64,000 nt of DNA from Theocolax elegans (lineage: Eukaryota; Arthropoda; Insecta; Hymenoptera; Cerocephalidae), in contig CM047431.1 in NCBI GenBank assembly GCA_026168455.1, positions 15,674,183-15,738,182 of the forward strand, read 5' to 3'. A program made the position numbers and the translations under genes. Under the pieces are notes generated by a model. That model saw nothing but the letters and a program-made list of their open reading frames with translations, had not been told where the DNA came from and searched no databases. Positions 1 to 12,558 of the stretch are shown in pieces. How positions within the stretch are numbered: position 1 is the stretch's first letter; every line of letters starts with the position of its first letter.

Positions 1-367
1 GGATAAAATATTTTTGATTGTACAACCCTTTTTTTTACTATGAGGGTTTTTATTAATTATAAATATATTCAATGTTCGAACTAATATAAATTAAATATTT
101 CAACAGATTCTTCTTGAAATTTATAAACTTTTTCAAGTTTAATGTATATAAGAAAAAGTTGTTAGATTTTGAGTTATTAAATGATAAAAATGGCTAAAAA
201 GTCATTTTTATCAAAAAATTCGATTTTTTTATTGGCTACAGCTCTGGTACTAATTGAAATTCAGGTCTAAAAATTTAGCTACACTCTATTCAAGTAGTTT
301 TTTACTGATTACAAACAATAAAACAAGATTCTATTTTTTAACTGGATCACTTCACATGGAATCTCCC
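1..367 (+). repeat. Terminal inverted repeat of a MULE-family element (right end)
   Basis: This stretch matches the right terminus at 27024-27391 in the same orientation and the left terminus at 9316-9683 in reverse complement, at very roughly 90 percent by eye. The outer edge is at 367 (ends TGGAATCTCCC) and is followed by ATATATAT. It is therefore the right end of another copy of the same transposon family, whose body lies outside the window. It is more diverged than the two ends of the palindromic element are from each other, so it is an older or different copy. Confidence 0.8.
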
Positions 368-375
368 ATATATAT
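368..375. repeat. (TA)n remnant at retrotransposon insertion site
   Basis: Four TA units lie between the transposon end at 367 and the LTR at 376. The run resumes at 9292 on the far side of the LTR element, so the retrotransposon inserted into a TA microsatellite. The 4-5 bp target duplication is hidden inside the repeat. Confidence 0.75.
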
Positions 376-1780
376 TGTGACCTGTCCACTGGGGATTAGG
401 GTGGAGTCACGATTAAAACACAAATAAAAGAAACTTAGCTAAAAGATTGCAGATTTATTGCACTTAATGTGCTTACGAATACTACACGGCAAAGCAGCGG
501 CTTTGCCGTTCAAAGTGCCAGTCACGTTGGCTGCGGTCGCTCGCGTTCGCGCGATTGCAGGCCGTCCCGCACCTAACTACGCGTCGCGCACACACACTTT
601 AAGGAAGCTGGATTTAGGAGGAAGGAGCACGACTCACCTGGACGCTCGTCTCCTAGATCTCGCTAACACATGCGTAGCCCGTAGAATTGCTGGGTCGTGT
701 CGAACAATGTCAGTGGTCGGTCGCAGTCTGACGATCATCGGCACGCACGAAGCGAGAGTTTCTCTGTGCGTGTTGCGCATGCGCGCCTACTCTCGCGTCT
801 CGAGTCGTGCGCGCTCGGCTGAGTTCGTACTGGCCGCTCGGGTCGTGATTTCGCTGCCTCGACGGAGATGTCGTCGACGACGTTGACTTCTTGGTGCTGG
901 ATGGCGATCGAGTAATTGCGGCCCTGCTGAGATTACTATCTGCGAGATAAGCTTTAGATCGTTCCTCGTTACCTCGATTTTAGGCTAAATCGAGCCCCTC
1001 GAGTTTCCTCATTGCAGGTGTCGTATATCGTCGAAACGGGATCCTCGGCTCGGAGTTTCCGGACAGCTCGAGTACATCGGCGCCCCATAACAGCCCTCAG
1101 TGAGCGGAGCCAGGCGGCGGTGAATCGTCGTCGTCTTTTGGAGTGCCGCCGAGGTAATTTATCTGTTTTTCTCGGGCTCTAGTTTATATGTTTACTTGTG
1201 CCTGCCATAACCTCAAACTAGACCTGTCATCTCCTTTCCTTTTGGTCCTGCTGACATACCTGGGAGAAGCTATGCTTGGTTATAGCTTCTCCATCCTCGT
1301 TCCTTAGTAGTCGATCGACTTGGTAATTAATTACCGTTTCAGGTACTCTGGTTGGCAGTGCACCGTTGCTTGGGCGCTATACTCATTCCAAGGCCTGGAG
1401 TCTTCACCTGGGCTGCTCAACATCGGAGGCTTCTCTTGGGTGCTGGAGAGGGCATTCAAGGCTGGATGGGATCTGGGGATACTGCACGGGTCATTCCTGG
1501 TGCTGGACGAGGCATTAGGATGCTGGATCAACGAAGCTGTGTGTGTTTGTTTGCAATTGTGCGCAGTAAGTAGTCGCATCTCCTTTGCTTCGGGTTCTCC
1601 TGCTTACTACGCAATGTAAGCCTATTCCGGTTTCACACATTCGCATGTGTGTGTCATATTAGGACTTGATTGGTATGTATAGCACGCTTACTTCGCATAG
1701 TAAGCTTGACAGGTGCTATACTATACCTTGTCTCGCTATTTTATTTTCTAAGTGACATGTAGTATAACTACAATGTCACA
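376..1780 (-). repeat. 3' LTR (left in window)
   Basis: Direct repeat of 7877-9291 with TGTGAC at the left edge and GTCACA at the right. A GC-rich, CpG-rich core around 480-1100 contrasts with the AT-rich surroundings. Open frames inside it (for example 458-886) recur in altered form in the other LTR and look like chance frames in the GC-rich core. Confidence 0.92.
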
Positions 1781-1796
1781 ACTCCCCCCTCCCAAA
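1781..1796 (-). promoter_or_regulatory. Polypurine tract (plus-strand primer)
   Basis: On the minus strand the sequence immediately before the 3' LTR reads TTTGGGAGGGGGGAGT. This is an uninterrupted purine run apart from its edges, exactly where retrotransposon plus-strand synthesis is primed. Confidence 0.85.
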
Positions 1797-2724
1797 CCGA
1801 AGTTATACCTTACTTCGATTTAGAATACGCAAGGGGATGCACAATGCACACAGAAGTAAAAATACAATACTAGCTATCAAAACGATTCTAGATAGATCCT
1901 AGTACGTAAAAAAAAACTTAAACTAAGATAGCCGGTGCTATCTACAGCGGTGGAAAGTGTAACTGTCTGTGTTGTTTGTGTCGTAAAATAAATCAACTTT
2001 CTTCGCATATATTACTATAAAATTTCAAAAGAACAACAAAAAGAAACAAATTTTTCAATTAATAAGTGTATGGGTTTCTTGAATTCTGAAACACTGGAAT
2101 CTAGAACAGCTTTTCTTTTAGAGTTAATCTGTGTAACCGTGTAACACGCTGAGTGTGTAATTATTACTTTTCCGATAATTAAATTACTTTATTCGATTCG
2201 AATTACGTGTGACTGGCTTACAAACTCTTATCACGCTCGCTTTCCGACCAATTCCGAAATTCGCGACATTCATAACCCAAAACTGACATGAAACAATCAT
2301 CCCAAGAAAATGTATTAGAATAGAAAACTTTCATTCATTACTAACCTGGTGAGTTGCTCTCCTCCTTCGAAAGTGGCTTTACGTCGAGATTAAATAATGG
2401 CATGAATTTAACTATAATAATGAAACTATTATGAATAACTATAGTGAATCAAACACATTATTTGGTTTTTTTATTAATTCATTCTTTAACAATTAAAATT
2501 TTAATCCATTACACTTTATGAAGTTTGTATGTAATTCTGAAATTATCAATTAACTACTGTACTAAACTAACATTGTGTACATATTTTTCTCTATATTTGG
2601 GAATGGTGTTCATGTGCGTCTTAAGGGAGTAAAATATAAGTCATATTTCAATAAGTTATATCAATTTAATAAAATAATAAGAAAAATTTAACATTCCCCT
2701 ATTTGGGGTGAATCCTTAGGGCTT
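1797..2724 (-). other. LTR element 3' internal noncoding region
   Basis: AT-rich internal DNA of the retrotransposon between the end of pol and the polypurine tract. I see no coding frame or env-like gene. Confidence 0.6.
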
Positions 2725-4640
2725 CTACCCACTCGTCGTGGCACTCCGGACAGGACTCAATAGTGGTCCCGGTCCTGCCACATCCGCGGCAAAACTATGT
2801 GCGTGCCTCCGGACACCTCTGCCAACTGTGGTCTCTGCTTTCACAGTTCTAGCATCCCTGCCTTCAACGGCCAATATACGCCGTTGGACGTAGGGCCAGG
2901 GTGCTGGACACGGCGAGACTCTGGGCTGGACGCATCCAGGTTCGCTGGGATCGTTGGGGGGTGCTAGGGAGCTGGTGCTGGAATTGAAGGGGGGGGGTGG
3001 AGAAATTTTCAGGGACAAGAGGGATGGGATAGTTGGGGAAACCGGTCCCGAACGGCGTTCTTCGGGGGGTGGGGTGGTTTGGCGGGGTGCGGGAGGGGCG
3101 CTTTGGATAGGGGGTAATAGGGGTGGGGGCAATTCGGAAAGGGTAGAGGAAGGGGTATACGGGATAGGGACAGAATGCACTATGCGCATCGCATGGTCTT
3201 GGGAGGGGTCGCGGTATATTTGGGTAATGGGTTTGGGGAATTCGGGAAGGGGGTCGGGAGATTGCGGCGCAAGGGGTTGGGGACGGATCACAGGGAATGG
3301 TGCTGGATGGAGATGGGACTGGGAAGTTGGTGCTTGATAGTAATGGGGTTGGTGAGATGGTGCTGGAAGGGGCTGTGGTGCTGGATGGATTTGGGGTTGA
3401 GGGACTGGTGCTGGAGGAGGCGGTGGGTTCGCCGGGACCTGCGGTTGCTCGCAAGGCGCAGGCGGCTTTCCGTGGCCGTCTGGCTCCTTCCTCTTCCCCG
3501 TGGATGTGGGGGCCTGTGCCGCGGGAAGCTGTCGCCGTAGTGGCTCGGCGTCTCCATCACATCCGCCCGGTACGGTACGTAACCCCGGTACCGATAACCT
3601 TCCGGACTCCTCTCCCACCTCGGAAGCATCCGTTGCAGCACCGGGGACGGTGGTGCTGGAGGTGTCGCTGGGTTGGGCAACGTTGCTACGTTTTGGGGAG
3701 GCGGGTAGATCGGCGCCTCGCCCATCAGAGGTCGTCGAACTGCCGACGTTCCGCCTCTTCCTCCCCTTCCTCGTAGGCTGCTTCGCCGTTGTAACATCTG
3801 GAATAGAAATGGGATTGATATTTACCTTTCGGGGTGGAATGTATCGCTTAATATCCTCTATGGATATTTCAGTTCTTTTCTTTGTATCGTCATCTTCTAC
3901 GATATAAACAGTAGGAGATTTAACTTCGACTACTGTCGCTGGACCTACAAATTTCGGAGCCTGTTTGGCTGCAAAATTTCCTTCTGCAGAAGATTGTACA
4001 CGATTTAATCTAGCTATTTTATCTCCTATCTGGTAAGTAATATCCCTTTTATTCCTGTTATAATATTTGGCTTGCTTAGCAGTGGCTTTATCCATATGAT
4101 GTTCAACTAGATCGTGAAGAGCTGGAAGTCTCTTCATACGATCTGACCACTTTTCTGAGTCTTCAGGAAGGATAGGAATGGGATTCTCGAGGTGCTTTCG
4201 GATTAGGATGGATGGTTCCGGATTTCTACCCAAATTCATAAACGCTGGTGATGTTTTAAGCGACGAGTGAATCGTTGTATTTAAAGCGAAACAAAATTCC
4301 TTTAAATGCAGATCCCACTCTTTATGACCTTCAGCTAAAAAGCTGTTAATCATAGGCTTTAAATTACGGTTTACTCGCTCTACTGGGTTCGCTTGGGGTC
4401 TATAAGGGGGTGTGGTACTTTGCTTGATACCGTAAGCTTCTAAGCGTTCTGACATTAATTTATTGGCAAATTCAGTCCCATTATCTGTCAACAAAAACTT
4501 AGGGCATCCCCATCGGTTTATGCTCAAATCCTCAAAAGCTTGCCATACACTTTTAGCGTCTGCCTTCCTAAGTGGCTGAATTTCTACGTAACGAGAGAAT
4601 AAATATTCAAAAACAATTACGTATCTGAACCCTCGAAAAT
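2725..4640 (-). pseudogene. Integrase core and C-terminal domain with a long proline-rich tail (pol fragment)
   Basis: This is the C-terminal two thirds of a Ty3/gypsy integrase, which would insert retrotransposon cDNA into chromosomes. The frame enters the catalytic core downstream of the first Asp. The second Asp (TDNG motif, near 4485) and the Glu (PVERVNR motif, near 4375) are present. A KFVGPATVVEV stretch with YIVED fits the GPY/F module. After it, from about 3830 to 2725, the frame continues as an unusual extension of more than 300 residues rich in Pro, Ser and Thr with many PPPP runs and a few scattered Cys. The front is lost because gag stops at 4656 and integrase begins abruptly at about 4640, indicating a deletion of PR-RT-RH. 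The missing first Asp makes it inactive. Antisense glycine-rich frames here mirror the proline codons. Confidence 0.85.
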
Positions 4641-4655
4641 TTCAATTCCACCTAA

Positions 4656-6749
4656 TTACGGGATAAAAAGCGTTCCGTTTCGCTTTTTATTATAAGATCT
4701 TTTATTATTTCCTTTAGGGTTGTACGACGGAGGGTTTGAAGGTGCTGGAGGTTGCAGTAAGGCGGCAGCAGGTACCTCTTCGTGCGTGGTGCTCGCATCA
4801 CTGGCATTCCCAGCAACTGCAGCAGTTTTACCAGACTTTTTTATTTTTACTGGTTTGTACGCGGAGTTGAAGAGTTGCTCGTCGTCTTCTGTTGGCGGAG
4901 GATGGTAGAGTGTGTCTTGGCGTTTGCGTGCTTCTTCCTTCATTCCTAGCAGCTGCAATTCCAAAAGTGATGAAAATTGGTCTTTGTCGATTCTTCGCCT
5001 ATAATATGGATGTAGATTATCGTATGTGACCGCTAATTGTTCGCTTAGGGCATTGGAGGTTTCAATTGATCCAATAAGTTGCGGAATTTCGAAAGATATG
5101 TCGAAATATCTTCTTGTTGAAAGTCTTCCAATATCAGCCAATTGCGATATTCCCTGCGAAACCAACACCAGACATCTTCATCTAGTACTACTGGCAATGA
5201 CCTAGTGATGTCATCCATAGTCAATTGGTATGAGCGTGCGCATTCCGTCAAATTTACTAGAAATGACTCTGGATCATTTCTTTTAGCACCTTTAAATTCA
5301 ATATGCCATTGTTTCAGAATTTCGCTGACACGTTTTTCTCTTTGGAAGTTTGAATTATCCAAAAGTGATCCTTCTCGCCTGATGCTTGACTGGGGGTAGG
5401 GTTGGGAATAATTGTAGGGATATTGTCTAAAACTATTTTGTGATGGTGCTAGAGGGATATTATATTGGGATTGTGGCGTAACCGGCGGCTGTCGTTCGAG
5501 GTTAGGATTAAATGAACTAGTATAATTTTGTGGGAATTGCTGGGAGGTTCTAGGATTTTCCTGTTGCTGGAAGGAATTGTTTTGGGTGTAAAAAGGCTAC
5601 TGGATCGTTTGAGGCTGATTTCGTTCATTTTCCATCCAATACCTCGTCTCGTTCAGACTACTCGTTGCAGGTATTGGTCTTTCACAATTTCTCGTGAATT
5701 CATCACTAAATCTCACTCCCTGTGTCCTATTACCCGCCTGAGTGTAGATTGGCAATGTTCTATTTTCCAGATCTTTTTCCGTTATCTGTGGAACATGTGA
5801 TTCATGGCTTTGAACATTTCGCGGAAGATTGATTGTATTTGGATTTCTCGGCCTCGGGGTTGGTGGTGATCTTATGTTATCTGCGTTTGTGTTAGTTGCC
5901 ACAAACTGTCTGATTTGCAAATACGATGTTTGATCATATCCGCCTGCATTTCCCGAATTAAAACTCGCACTTAAAAATTGTCTATCTTGAAATCTAAATT
6001 CAACCTGATCTGCAGCGTTTTGTTAATTTTGTCTATTTTTATCACTTTTCCGTGTGCTGGATGTTGGGTGGATTGCGCGCATGGGAGATTAATACTATTA
6101 CTATGTAAATTGTAATTATTATTTGGGTGCTGGAGGGGTTCTGACGTTGAAGTGGGCAATGGAAAGTTCAAATGTAATCTAACATTAGCATTTGTCGTTA
6201 CCACATTTTCTACGCCAATCAGTGCTGTAGAATTCCGCGAATTGCTGAATGTTAACGGATCTGCATATGGTCCCAATGTTTGACCTGTCGGCAATTGCCC
6301 ATGAATACGTGGGTAAGCACCACTGTGCACTTCCATGTTATCCATTGATACCATAGGATTTCCCGCTGTAATTCCCCTACTTACTGACCTCATAATGGAC
6401 GGATTCCTCCATGTGCCAGCTAAATAATTTCCCCTTCCGAGGTTATATTCAAATTTCTATTATCGGGTATATCCAATGGAACGAAATTCGCCTCGTCTAC
6501 TCCAGGATCCCAATATGCCGCCGCTAACCCGAAACATTTCCGTGTTTCAAATCTTTCTATTCGATTTCTTATATTAAACATGGAATCTGTGGCGTTTAAA
6601 TTTTTTAAATCGGCATATTGTAGTATTTCTTGGTTACTACATTGAAAAACATTTTGCCGTATTCGCTGGATGCCCTCTTCCAACGATAACCTAGTATAAT
6701 CCTCCTCTGCCAAAGTATGCAGAGTCAAACTCCCATTTAGTTCTGACAT
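4656..6749 (-). pseudogene. Gag polyprotein, frameshifted
   Basis: Gag forms the retrotransposon particle. A Met start at 6749 (MSELNGSLTLHTLAEEDYTR) is followed by about 110 codons to a stop. Further blocks in shifted frames occupy 6393-5971, 5920-5597, 5362-5045 and 5168-4656. The block at 5362-5045 has the alpha-helical look of a capsid domain (WHIEFKGAKRNDPESFLVN, later FRREYRNW and YLSKFRNLL), as in Ty3/gypsy and Arc-type Gag. The C-terminus is basic (KRSYNKKRNG). I see no CCHC knuckle, though it may have been in the deleted part. Several frameshifts and stops make it a pseudogene. Family assignment rests on position and on the capsid-like block. Confidence 0.7.
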
Positions 6750-7858
6750 TTTGAGGATTTCTTAGGACACGTAACTTAATTCACGCTATTACGTCAAAAA
6801 AAAATTTTAATACTAAGTGCACCTCAATACGACTTGTAGTCAATCAAAAAAAAATTAAATTTATTTCTAAACAGCTCATTTGTAGCTTAATTTCTTAAAA
6901 AAAAACAAAATTTTGACTCAATAATTAATTAAAATTATGCAAGCATGAAATTATCAAATTGCTTTAAATTTAAGCAATCTAATTTATGAGCAAGCAAATA
7001 AAAATAATAACAAAACTAAATTTTAGCTTCTAAGCAATTAAAATTATACAACACAACTAACAAGTTAGTATTGTTAATTTAAGCGCACAAAAAGCCAAAA
7101 GCAAAAAAAATTTTGTTCAAAAATAAATTAAATTGAATATAATTTTGGTGGCTAAAGGTTCTAATTAACTCCAAGAATGATTATTTATAATAAAAATCTC
7201 AATTTAATTGCAAACAAAAATTTTCACAAAAATTACTTGTTGAGTAAATCTAGTAACTGCGATATTTGCTATTTGCCCCTTGAATTTATTACTACAGGTT
7301 ACAATATCAACTTTGACTGCTAATATATAACAATAATTAATTATAATATAAACTTAAAAAAAGCCTTTTCCTTTCTTTTTTTTTCTAAGTTGAGAGCGTA
7401 GCTTGAAATGAAAATTTACTAAGTACTTACTCCTACTCCAAAATTTTCTTCCTCATATAAATTTAATGCAATTTAATTTAACAAACTTCAAAAAGCTATT
7501 AAAAAAATCAAATATTTTGGAGCTAGAAGGGAATAAAACTAATTGCAAAATTTATATTTGTGAAGGGAAAAACAAAATTATTGCTGTTATATGCAAAAAG
7601 AGTAATATGCAGAAAAAAATTTCAAACCAAATAATATGGAATAGACTCACCGAATTTTGTAGATAATTCACTAACAACAACAATTTGTATTAACCAAAAT
7701 TGAATTTATTATAAAAATTAAAATTTGGTTGCACGCGGTCGAAACAAAATGGCCGTCCAAAACCACTTTCGACGCTTCCTCCATGTGTGCGCAATATGGC
7801 GAATTAATACTCGTAGAAATCCCGAAGTCCACGATCACAATTATTTTTTTTTTCGGAT
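6750..7858 (-). other. LTR element 5' leader
   Basis: About 1.1 kb of very AT-rich internal DNA between the PBS and the gag start. It has long A and T runs and no convincing gene; the 66-codon frame at 7466-7666 on the other strand is low complexity and Lys/Asn-rich. Confidence 0.55.
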
Positions 7859-7876
7859 CAAAAGTCACGGTCGCCA
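7859..7876 (-). promoter_or_regulatory. Primer-binding site, tRNA-Arg type
   Basis: Read on the minus strand directly after the 5' LTR the sequence is TGGCGACCGTGACTTTTG. TGG is the usual start of a PBS pairing with tRNA CCA ends, and TGGCGACCGTGAC is the form I associate with tRNA-Arg-primed 412/mdg1-like elements. There is no gap between LTR and PBS. Confidence 0.75.
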
Positions 7877-9291
7877 TGTGACGTATCCACTGGGGATTAG
7901 GGTGGAGTCACGATTAAAACACAAATAAAAGAAACTTAGCTAAAAGATTGCAGATTTATTGCACTTAATATGCTTACGAATACTACACGGCAAAGGAGCG
8001 GCCTGCCGTTCAAAGTGCCAGTCACGTTGGCCGCGGTCGCTCGTGTTCGCGCGATTGCAGGCCATCCCGCAACCTAACTACGCGTCGCGCACACATACTT
8101 TAAGGAAGCTGGATTTAGGAGGAAGGAGCACGACTCACCTGGACGCTCGTTTCTTAGATCTCGCTAACACACGCGTAGCCCGTAGAATTGCTGAATCGTG
8201 TCGAACAATGTCGGTGGTCGGTCGCAGTCTGAGGATCATCGGCACGTACGAAGCGAGAGAGTTTCTCTGTGCGTGTTGCGCATGCGCGCCTACTCTCGCG
8301 TCTCGAGTCGTGCGCGCTCGGCTGGGTTCGTACAGGCCGCTCGGGCCATGATTTCGCTGCCTCGACGGAGATGTTATCGACGACGTTGACTTCTTGGTGC
8401 TGGATGGCGATCGAGTAATTGCGGCCCTGCTGAGATTACTATCTGCGAGGTAAGCTTTAGATCGTTCCTCGTTACCTCGATTTTAGGCTAAATCGAGCCC
8501 CTCGAGTTTCCTCATTGCAGGTACCGTATATCGTCGATACGGGATCCTCGGCTCGGAGTTTCCGGACAGCTGGAGTACATCGGAGCCCCATAACAGCCCT
8601 CAGTGAGCGGAGCCAGGCGGCGGTGAATCGTCGTCGTCCTTTGGAGTGCCGCCGAGGTAATTTATCTGTTTTCCTCGGGCTCTAGTTTATATGTTTACTT
8701 GTGCCTGCCATAACCTCAAACTTGACCTGTCATCTCCTTTCCTTTTGGTCCTGCTGACATACCTGGGAGAAGCTATGCTTGGTTATAGCTTCTCCATCCT
8801 CGTTCCTTAGTAGTCGATCAAGTTGGTAATTAATTACCGTTTCAGGTACTCTGGTTGGCAGTGCACCGTTGCTTGAGCGCAAGGGCGCTATACCCATTGC
8901 AAGGCCTGGAGTCTTCACCTGGGCTACTCAACATCGGAGGCTTCTCTTAGGTACTGGAGAGGGCATTAAAGGCTGGATGGGACCTGGGGATATTGTACGG
9001 GTCATTCCTGGTGCTGGACAAGGCATTAGGATGCTGGATCAACGGAGCAGTGTATGTGTGTTTGCAATTGTGCGCAGTAAGTAGTCGCATCTCCTTTGCT
9101 TCGGGTTCTCCTGCTTACTACGCAATGTAAGCCTATTCCGGTTTCACACATTCGCCTGTGTGTGTCATATTAGGACTTGATTGGTATGTATAGCACGCTT
9201 ACTTCGCATAGTAAGCTTGACAGGTGCTATACTATACCTTGTCTCGCTATTTTATTTTCTAAGTGACATGTAGTATAACTACAATGTCACA
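7877..9291 (-). repeat. 5' LTR (right in window)
   Basis: Second long terminal repeat, TGTGAC to GTCACA, 1415 bp. It differs from the 376-1780 copy by scattered substitutions and small indels. It is followed at once by the (TA)n tract. Confidence 0.92.
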
Positions 9292-9315
9292 ATATATATA
9301 TATATATATATATAT
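9292..9315. repeat. (TA)n microsatellite
   Basis: An uninterrupted TA run separates the LTR element from the left terminus of the palindromic transposon. It is the presumed target site of both. Confidence 0.9.
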
Positions 9316-9683
9316 GGGAGATTCCATGTGAAGTGATCCAGTTAAAAAATAAAATTCCGTTTTAATGTATGGAATCAGCAAAAAACTACTTGAATAGAGT
9401 GTAGCTACATTTTTAGACCTGAATTACAATTAGTACCAAAGCTGTAGCCAATCAAAAAATCGAATTTTTTGAAAAAATTGACTTTTTGGCCATTTTTATC
9501 ACTTAATAATTCAAAATCTAACAATTTTTTCTTATATACATTAAATTTGAAAAAGTTTATTAATTTCAAGAAGAATCAGTTGAAATATTTCATTTATATT
9601 ATTTTAAAACATTGAATATAGTTATAATCAATTAAAACCTTTATAGTAAAAAAAAGGGTTGTACGATCAAAAATATTTTATCC
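9316..9683 (-). repeat. Left terminal inverted repeat of the palindromic element
   Basis: Reverse complement of 27024-27391 with few mismatches, and of 1-367 with more. It begins GGGAGATTCCATGTGAAG at the TA tract. Confidence 0.9.
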
Positions 9684-12385
9684 ATCCAAAAATCTAATTC
9701 ATCGATGATTAATTACCTTCAAAATAATGCAAAGTTTGAGTGCGGCAGAGCATTTTAGACAAAGGGGGGGGTATCATTTTATCGACTGCTCAGAATGTCT
9801 TTACTCTACGATTCGAAAAACAATTAATCATGAAATATTTATCCGAAAAATTTATTGTAGAAAGCAATAATAAAGAATCGTCATAATTTGTGACGTAACG
9901 AAAAATCGATCCGTAAAACAAACAAGTTTTATAAAACTACGTTTGAAAATTAGACAAAGATAAATTTCTAATATTCAGAACAAAATATACAAAAATATAA
10001 AATCGAATGTTCATTGATTCGACAGTAATATATTACGACTTTCGATAATAGAGATGTTTTTATATCGAATTGTTATTACACAGAAAAAAAATATACCGAT
10101 AAACATATTTCGATTTCGTAACTGTACGATTATACAAAATGTTATCATAAACAAATTTGTTATCTACTTAGAACTGAGCAAAAGTTAATATTTTGTTTTC
10201 AATTTGTTAAGCAGATGGCAGCATAGAACTCACGAACGTATTATCAGAATAAAAGTTCACAAGTTATTTTAAGGCGCGTAGATTAATTTACTAATGACCA
10301 GGATGACCATTTTCGGACATAACTTTTTGATGCTATGCAGGTAATGCTATTCGTTGTGGAAAATTTGACTCGGCTTCTAAACTTTGTTAACTTTAAGATG
10401 TGTTTTTTTCAAAGGTTTAGTTTAAAAAATGAACAATTGCTTAACTATAAGTAAATGTTGTTTAAAAAATTGACCATTTTGGCATTTTGGAATCAAGTTG
10501 TCATACGATACCTGGACCGTGGAAATTTTTGCAAAAATTTCTTGATTTCTTTGGGAAAGGTTATGCACATTCCGTTCTTAGTACCCCTAATAAAAAGTTG
10601 TTAAAAAAATACGCACAAATTTTTCCAAAAAGTTTCGAGCTATTTTGTTTCAAAACTGGTAAATTTTTTGATAAATTTTTAGTGATCAAAAAATTTATTT
10701 TGAAAAGAATATATCTTTTTGTTAATATCTTAAGCACTTAAAATTGTAAGAGGCTAGATTAAGTGCTAAAGGAAAGAAAGCGAGTCTACGGGGAATAAAA
10801 TAATCATATAAACGAATAAAATGCATTTTTAGATGATTAGGATGAAAAATAGGATAATATTGATGTACAGGTAAAATGAACAACAAAAAATAATTCACAA
10901 TTTCAATGTAATTTCATTTGAACGCAAAATACAGAAATAGAATTTTTAAAATTTTTGAAATACATAGCTAAATAAACGCAGACGTAAATATCAAATATTA
11001 ACGTGATGTAAGGTAAGTCCGAGGACGTCATAATATCATTAAGACAGGATATCGAACTCAACTTTAATCCTCCCAATATTACCACCTACAAAGTCAAATT
11101 ATGTATGTGCAAAATTTGAAGAAAAAATATTGATTTGTTTTCGAGCAATTCCCTATCAAAAACTTGAAGTAAATTTAAAATTTACAAATACATCAACTGA
11201 AACTGTCTAAAACTATCGTAAATTTTGATAAGAAATTGTCCAAAAACTAATCAATATTTTTGCTTCAAATTTTGCATATAGGTACATTATTAATAAAGAA
11301 AGTAGAATTTCTAATTTTGCGTAAGGTGAGAAGGATAAAACTTGAGTTTTGTACCCACTTTAAGTTAACAATTATTATATGTTAACTAAAACACTTAACT
11401 ACAATACACGACAAACTTATTCATTTGACCCGTTTTTAACCAAAACAATAATTTTAAAACAATTACATAAAAAAGTCAACTCATAAATAACAATAATCGC
11501 AACCACATTTTTATGCGCAAAATACGCTTGCACACTTTTACATAGGAACTTATTTAACCCTCATAAAGTCGACGTAATAAAATACTCAATATCAACAGAT
11601 CAACTTATTTTATGCGAATCACATTAAATTATAGTAAGTCTTCATTATTGATTAATAAAACGGTACACAAAATAAAAAAAAATGGATTGTACCAGTGACT
11701 GAGATCATCAATTTTTAATATGTACTCTAATGTGCTGAAAGCGAATTATTGCTCTGAATTACTCCAAACACATTCAATTTTTTTAGCATTAGAATTACAT
11801 CTGTACTAATTTCAAAAACATTTAACTTCAATATATTTCGTGGGCATTTTTTTTTTTTGGATTTAATAGAAAAATGGATGGTATTGGAGTAATTATGAGC
11901 CCAGATTTGGTTTCAGCACACAAAATATACAAGAATTAATGAGTCTAGTCTTTGGTACGACGCAAGGTTTTTATATTATGTGCCTATGTATACACACATG
12001 TATCTATCTATACACAGATATGTACCACAAGCAAAGAAAAAACTTTTTTTACAGCATCGAACGAGAATGTTCAAATGTGTCACATTCGTAATTTTTTATT
12101 TTCACAGCTACCAACACATAGCAGTTAACGCAAAGTATGAATTTGCTATGCTCTGCTTAAAATTAACGCAAAAAAATGCTTTACAAGTCTTATTTAATAT
12201 CTATACGTTACACGAGGAGAAAATTAATGATGCTTAATTAAGCTAACACAAATGAGTTACCCGACTCATTAAACATTTTAAGTTGAAGTAAAACATTATT
12301 AAATATTAGTAAGGCAGAATACTTTGACGTATATTTAAAGTATAAAATCTATACATCTTAAAAGCGATACAATTGTTTACTCATT
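9684..12385 (-). other. Left-arm 3' flank of transposase gene, noncoding
   Basis: About 2.7 kb of AT-rich DNA between the RING exon stop and the terminal repeat. It mirrors 23852-27023. Short frames here (10487-10741, 11980-12237) are Lys/Phe/Asn-rich and show no recognised domain. Compared with the right arm it lacks the foldback element near 9762. Confidence 0.7.
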
Positions 12386-12558
12386 TTACGTATAAATTCT
12401 AACGTAACGTGTAGAATTTGATCTGCAATTGGGGCATCTTCGTACGCGGCTTTGCCATAATGTTGCGGCGCAATCGGCGCAAGCAGACAAATGGCCGCAT
12501 GGAAGAAAAGCGAATAGTGGTTCTGCGTTCAGACAACAAACGCACCTTGGTGCGTTAC
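12386..12558 (-). CDS. RING-HC exon, left-arm copy
   Basis: Terminal exon of the left gene, preceded on the minus strand by a TTGTTACAG acceptor. It encodes the eight zinc ligands CxxC, CxHxxxC, ADC and CPNC and ends in RYVRIYT then TAA, as in the right arm. Confidence 0.88.

Larger units (their letters stand above)
376..9291 (-). mobile_element. Ty3/gypsy-type LTR retrotransposon, internally deleted
   Basis: Two direct repeats of 1405 and 1415 bp begin TGTGAC and end GTCACA. The primer-binding site, the polypurine tract and the order gag then integrase on the minus strand define the element. The integrase motifs (TDNG, YRPQANPVERVNR) and the GPF-like module after them place it in Ty3/gypsy. 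The PBS resembles the tRNA-Arg type used by the 412/mdg1 group. Protease, RT, RNase H and the front of integrase are missing at a junction near 4640, so the copy cannot mobilise itself. LTR divergence is a few percent by eye, which means it is not brand new. It split a (TA)n tract between two DNA transposon ends. Confidence 0.9.

Noticed and set aside
458..886. 142-codon Arg/Ala-rich ORF and its partner at 7959-8389
   Set aside because: It lies in the GC-rich part of the LTR, the two LTRs do not preserve the same reading frame, and no domain is visible.
2954..3797. Several long plus-strand and shifted-frame ORFs rich in Gly, Val and Arg
   Set aside because: They are antisense or shifted shadows of the proline-rich integrase tail, whose codon bias keeps other frames open.
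7466..7666. 66-codon ORF in the LTR element leader
   Set aside because: Low-complexity Lys/Asn/Ile composition in AT-rich DNA with no homology that I recognise.
10487..12237. Mirrored short ORFs in both palindrome arms (10487-10741, 11980-12237 and partners at 25496-25750, 24000-24257)
   Set aside because: They are identical between arms only because the DNA is. Composition is typical of AT-rich noncoding DNA and there are no domains.
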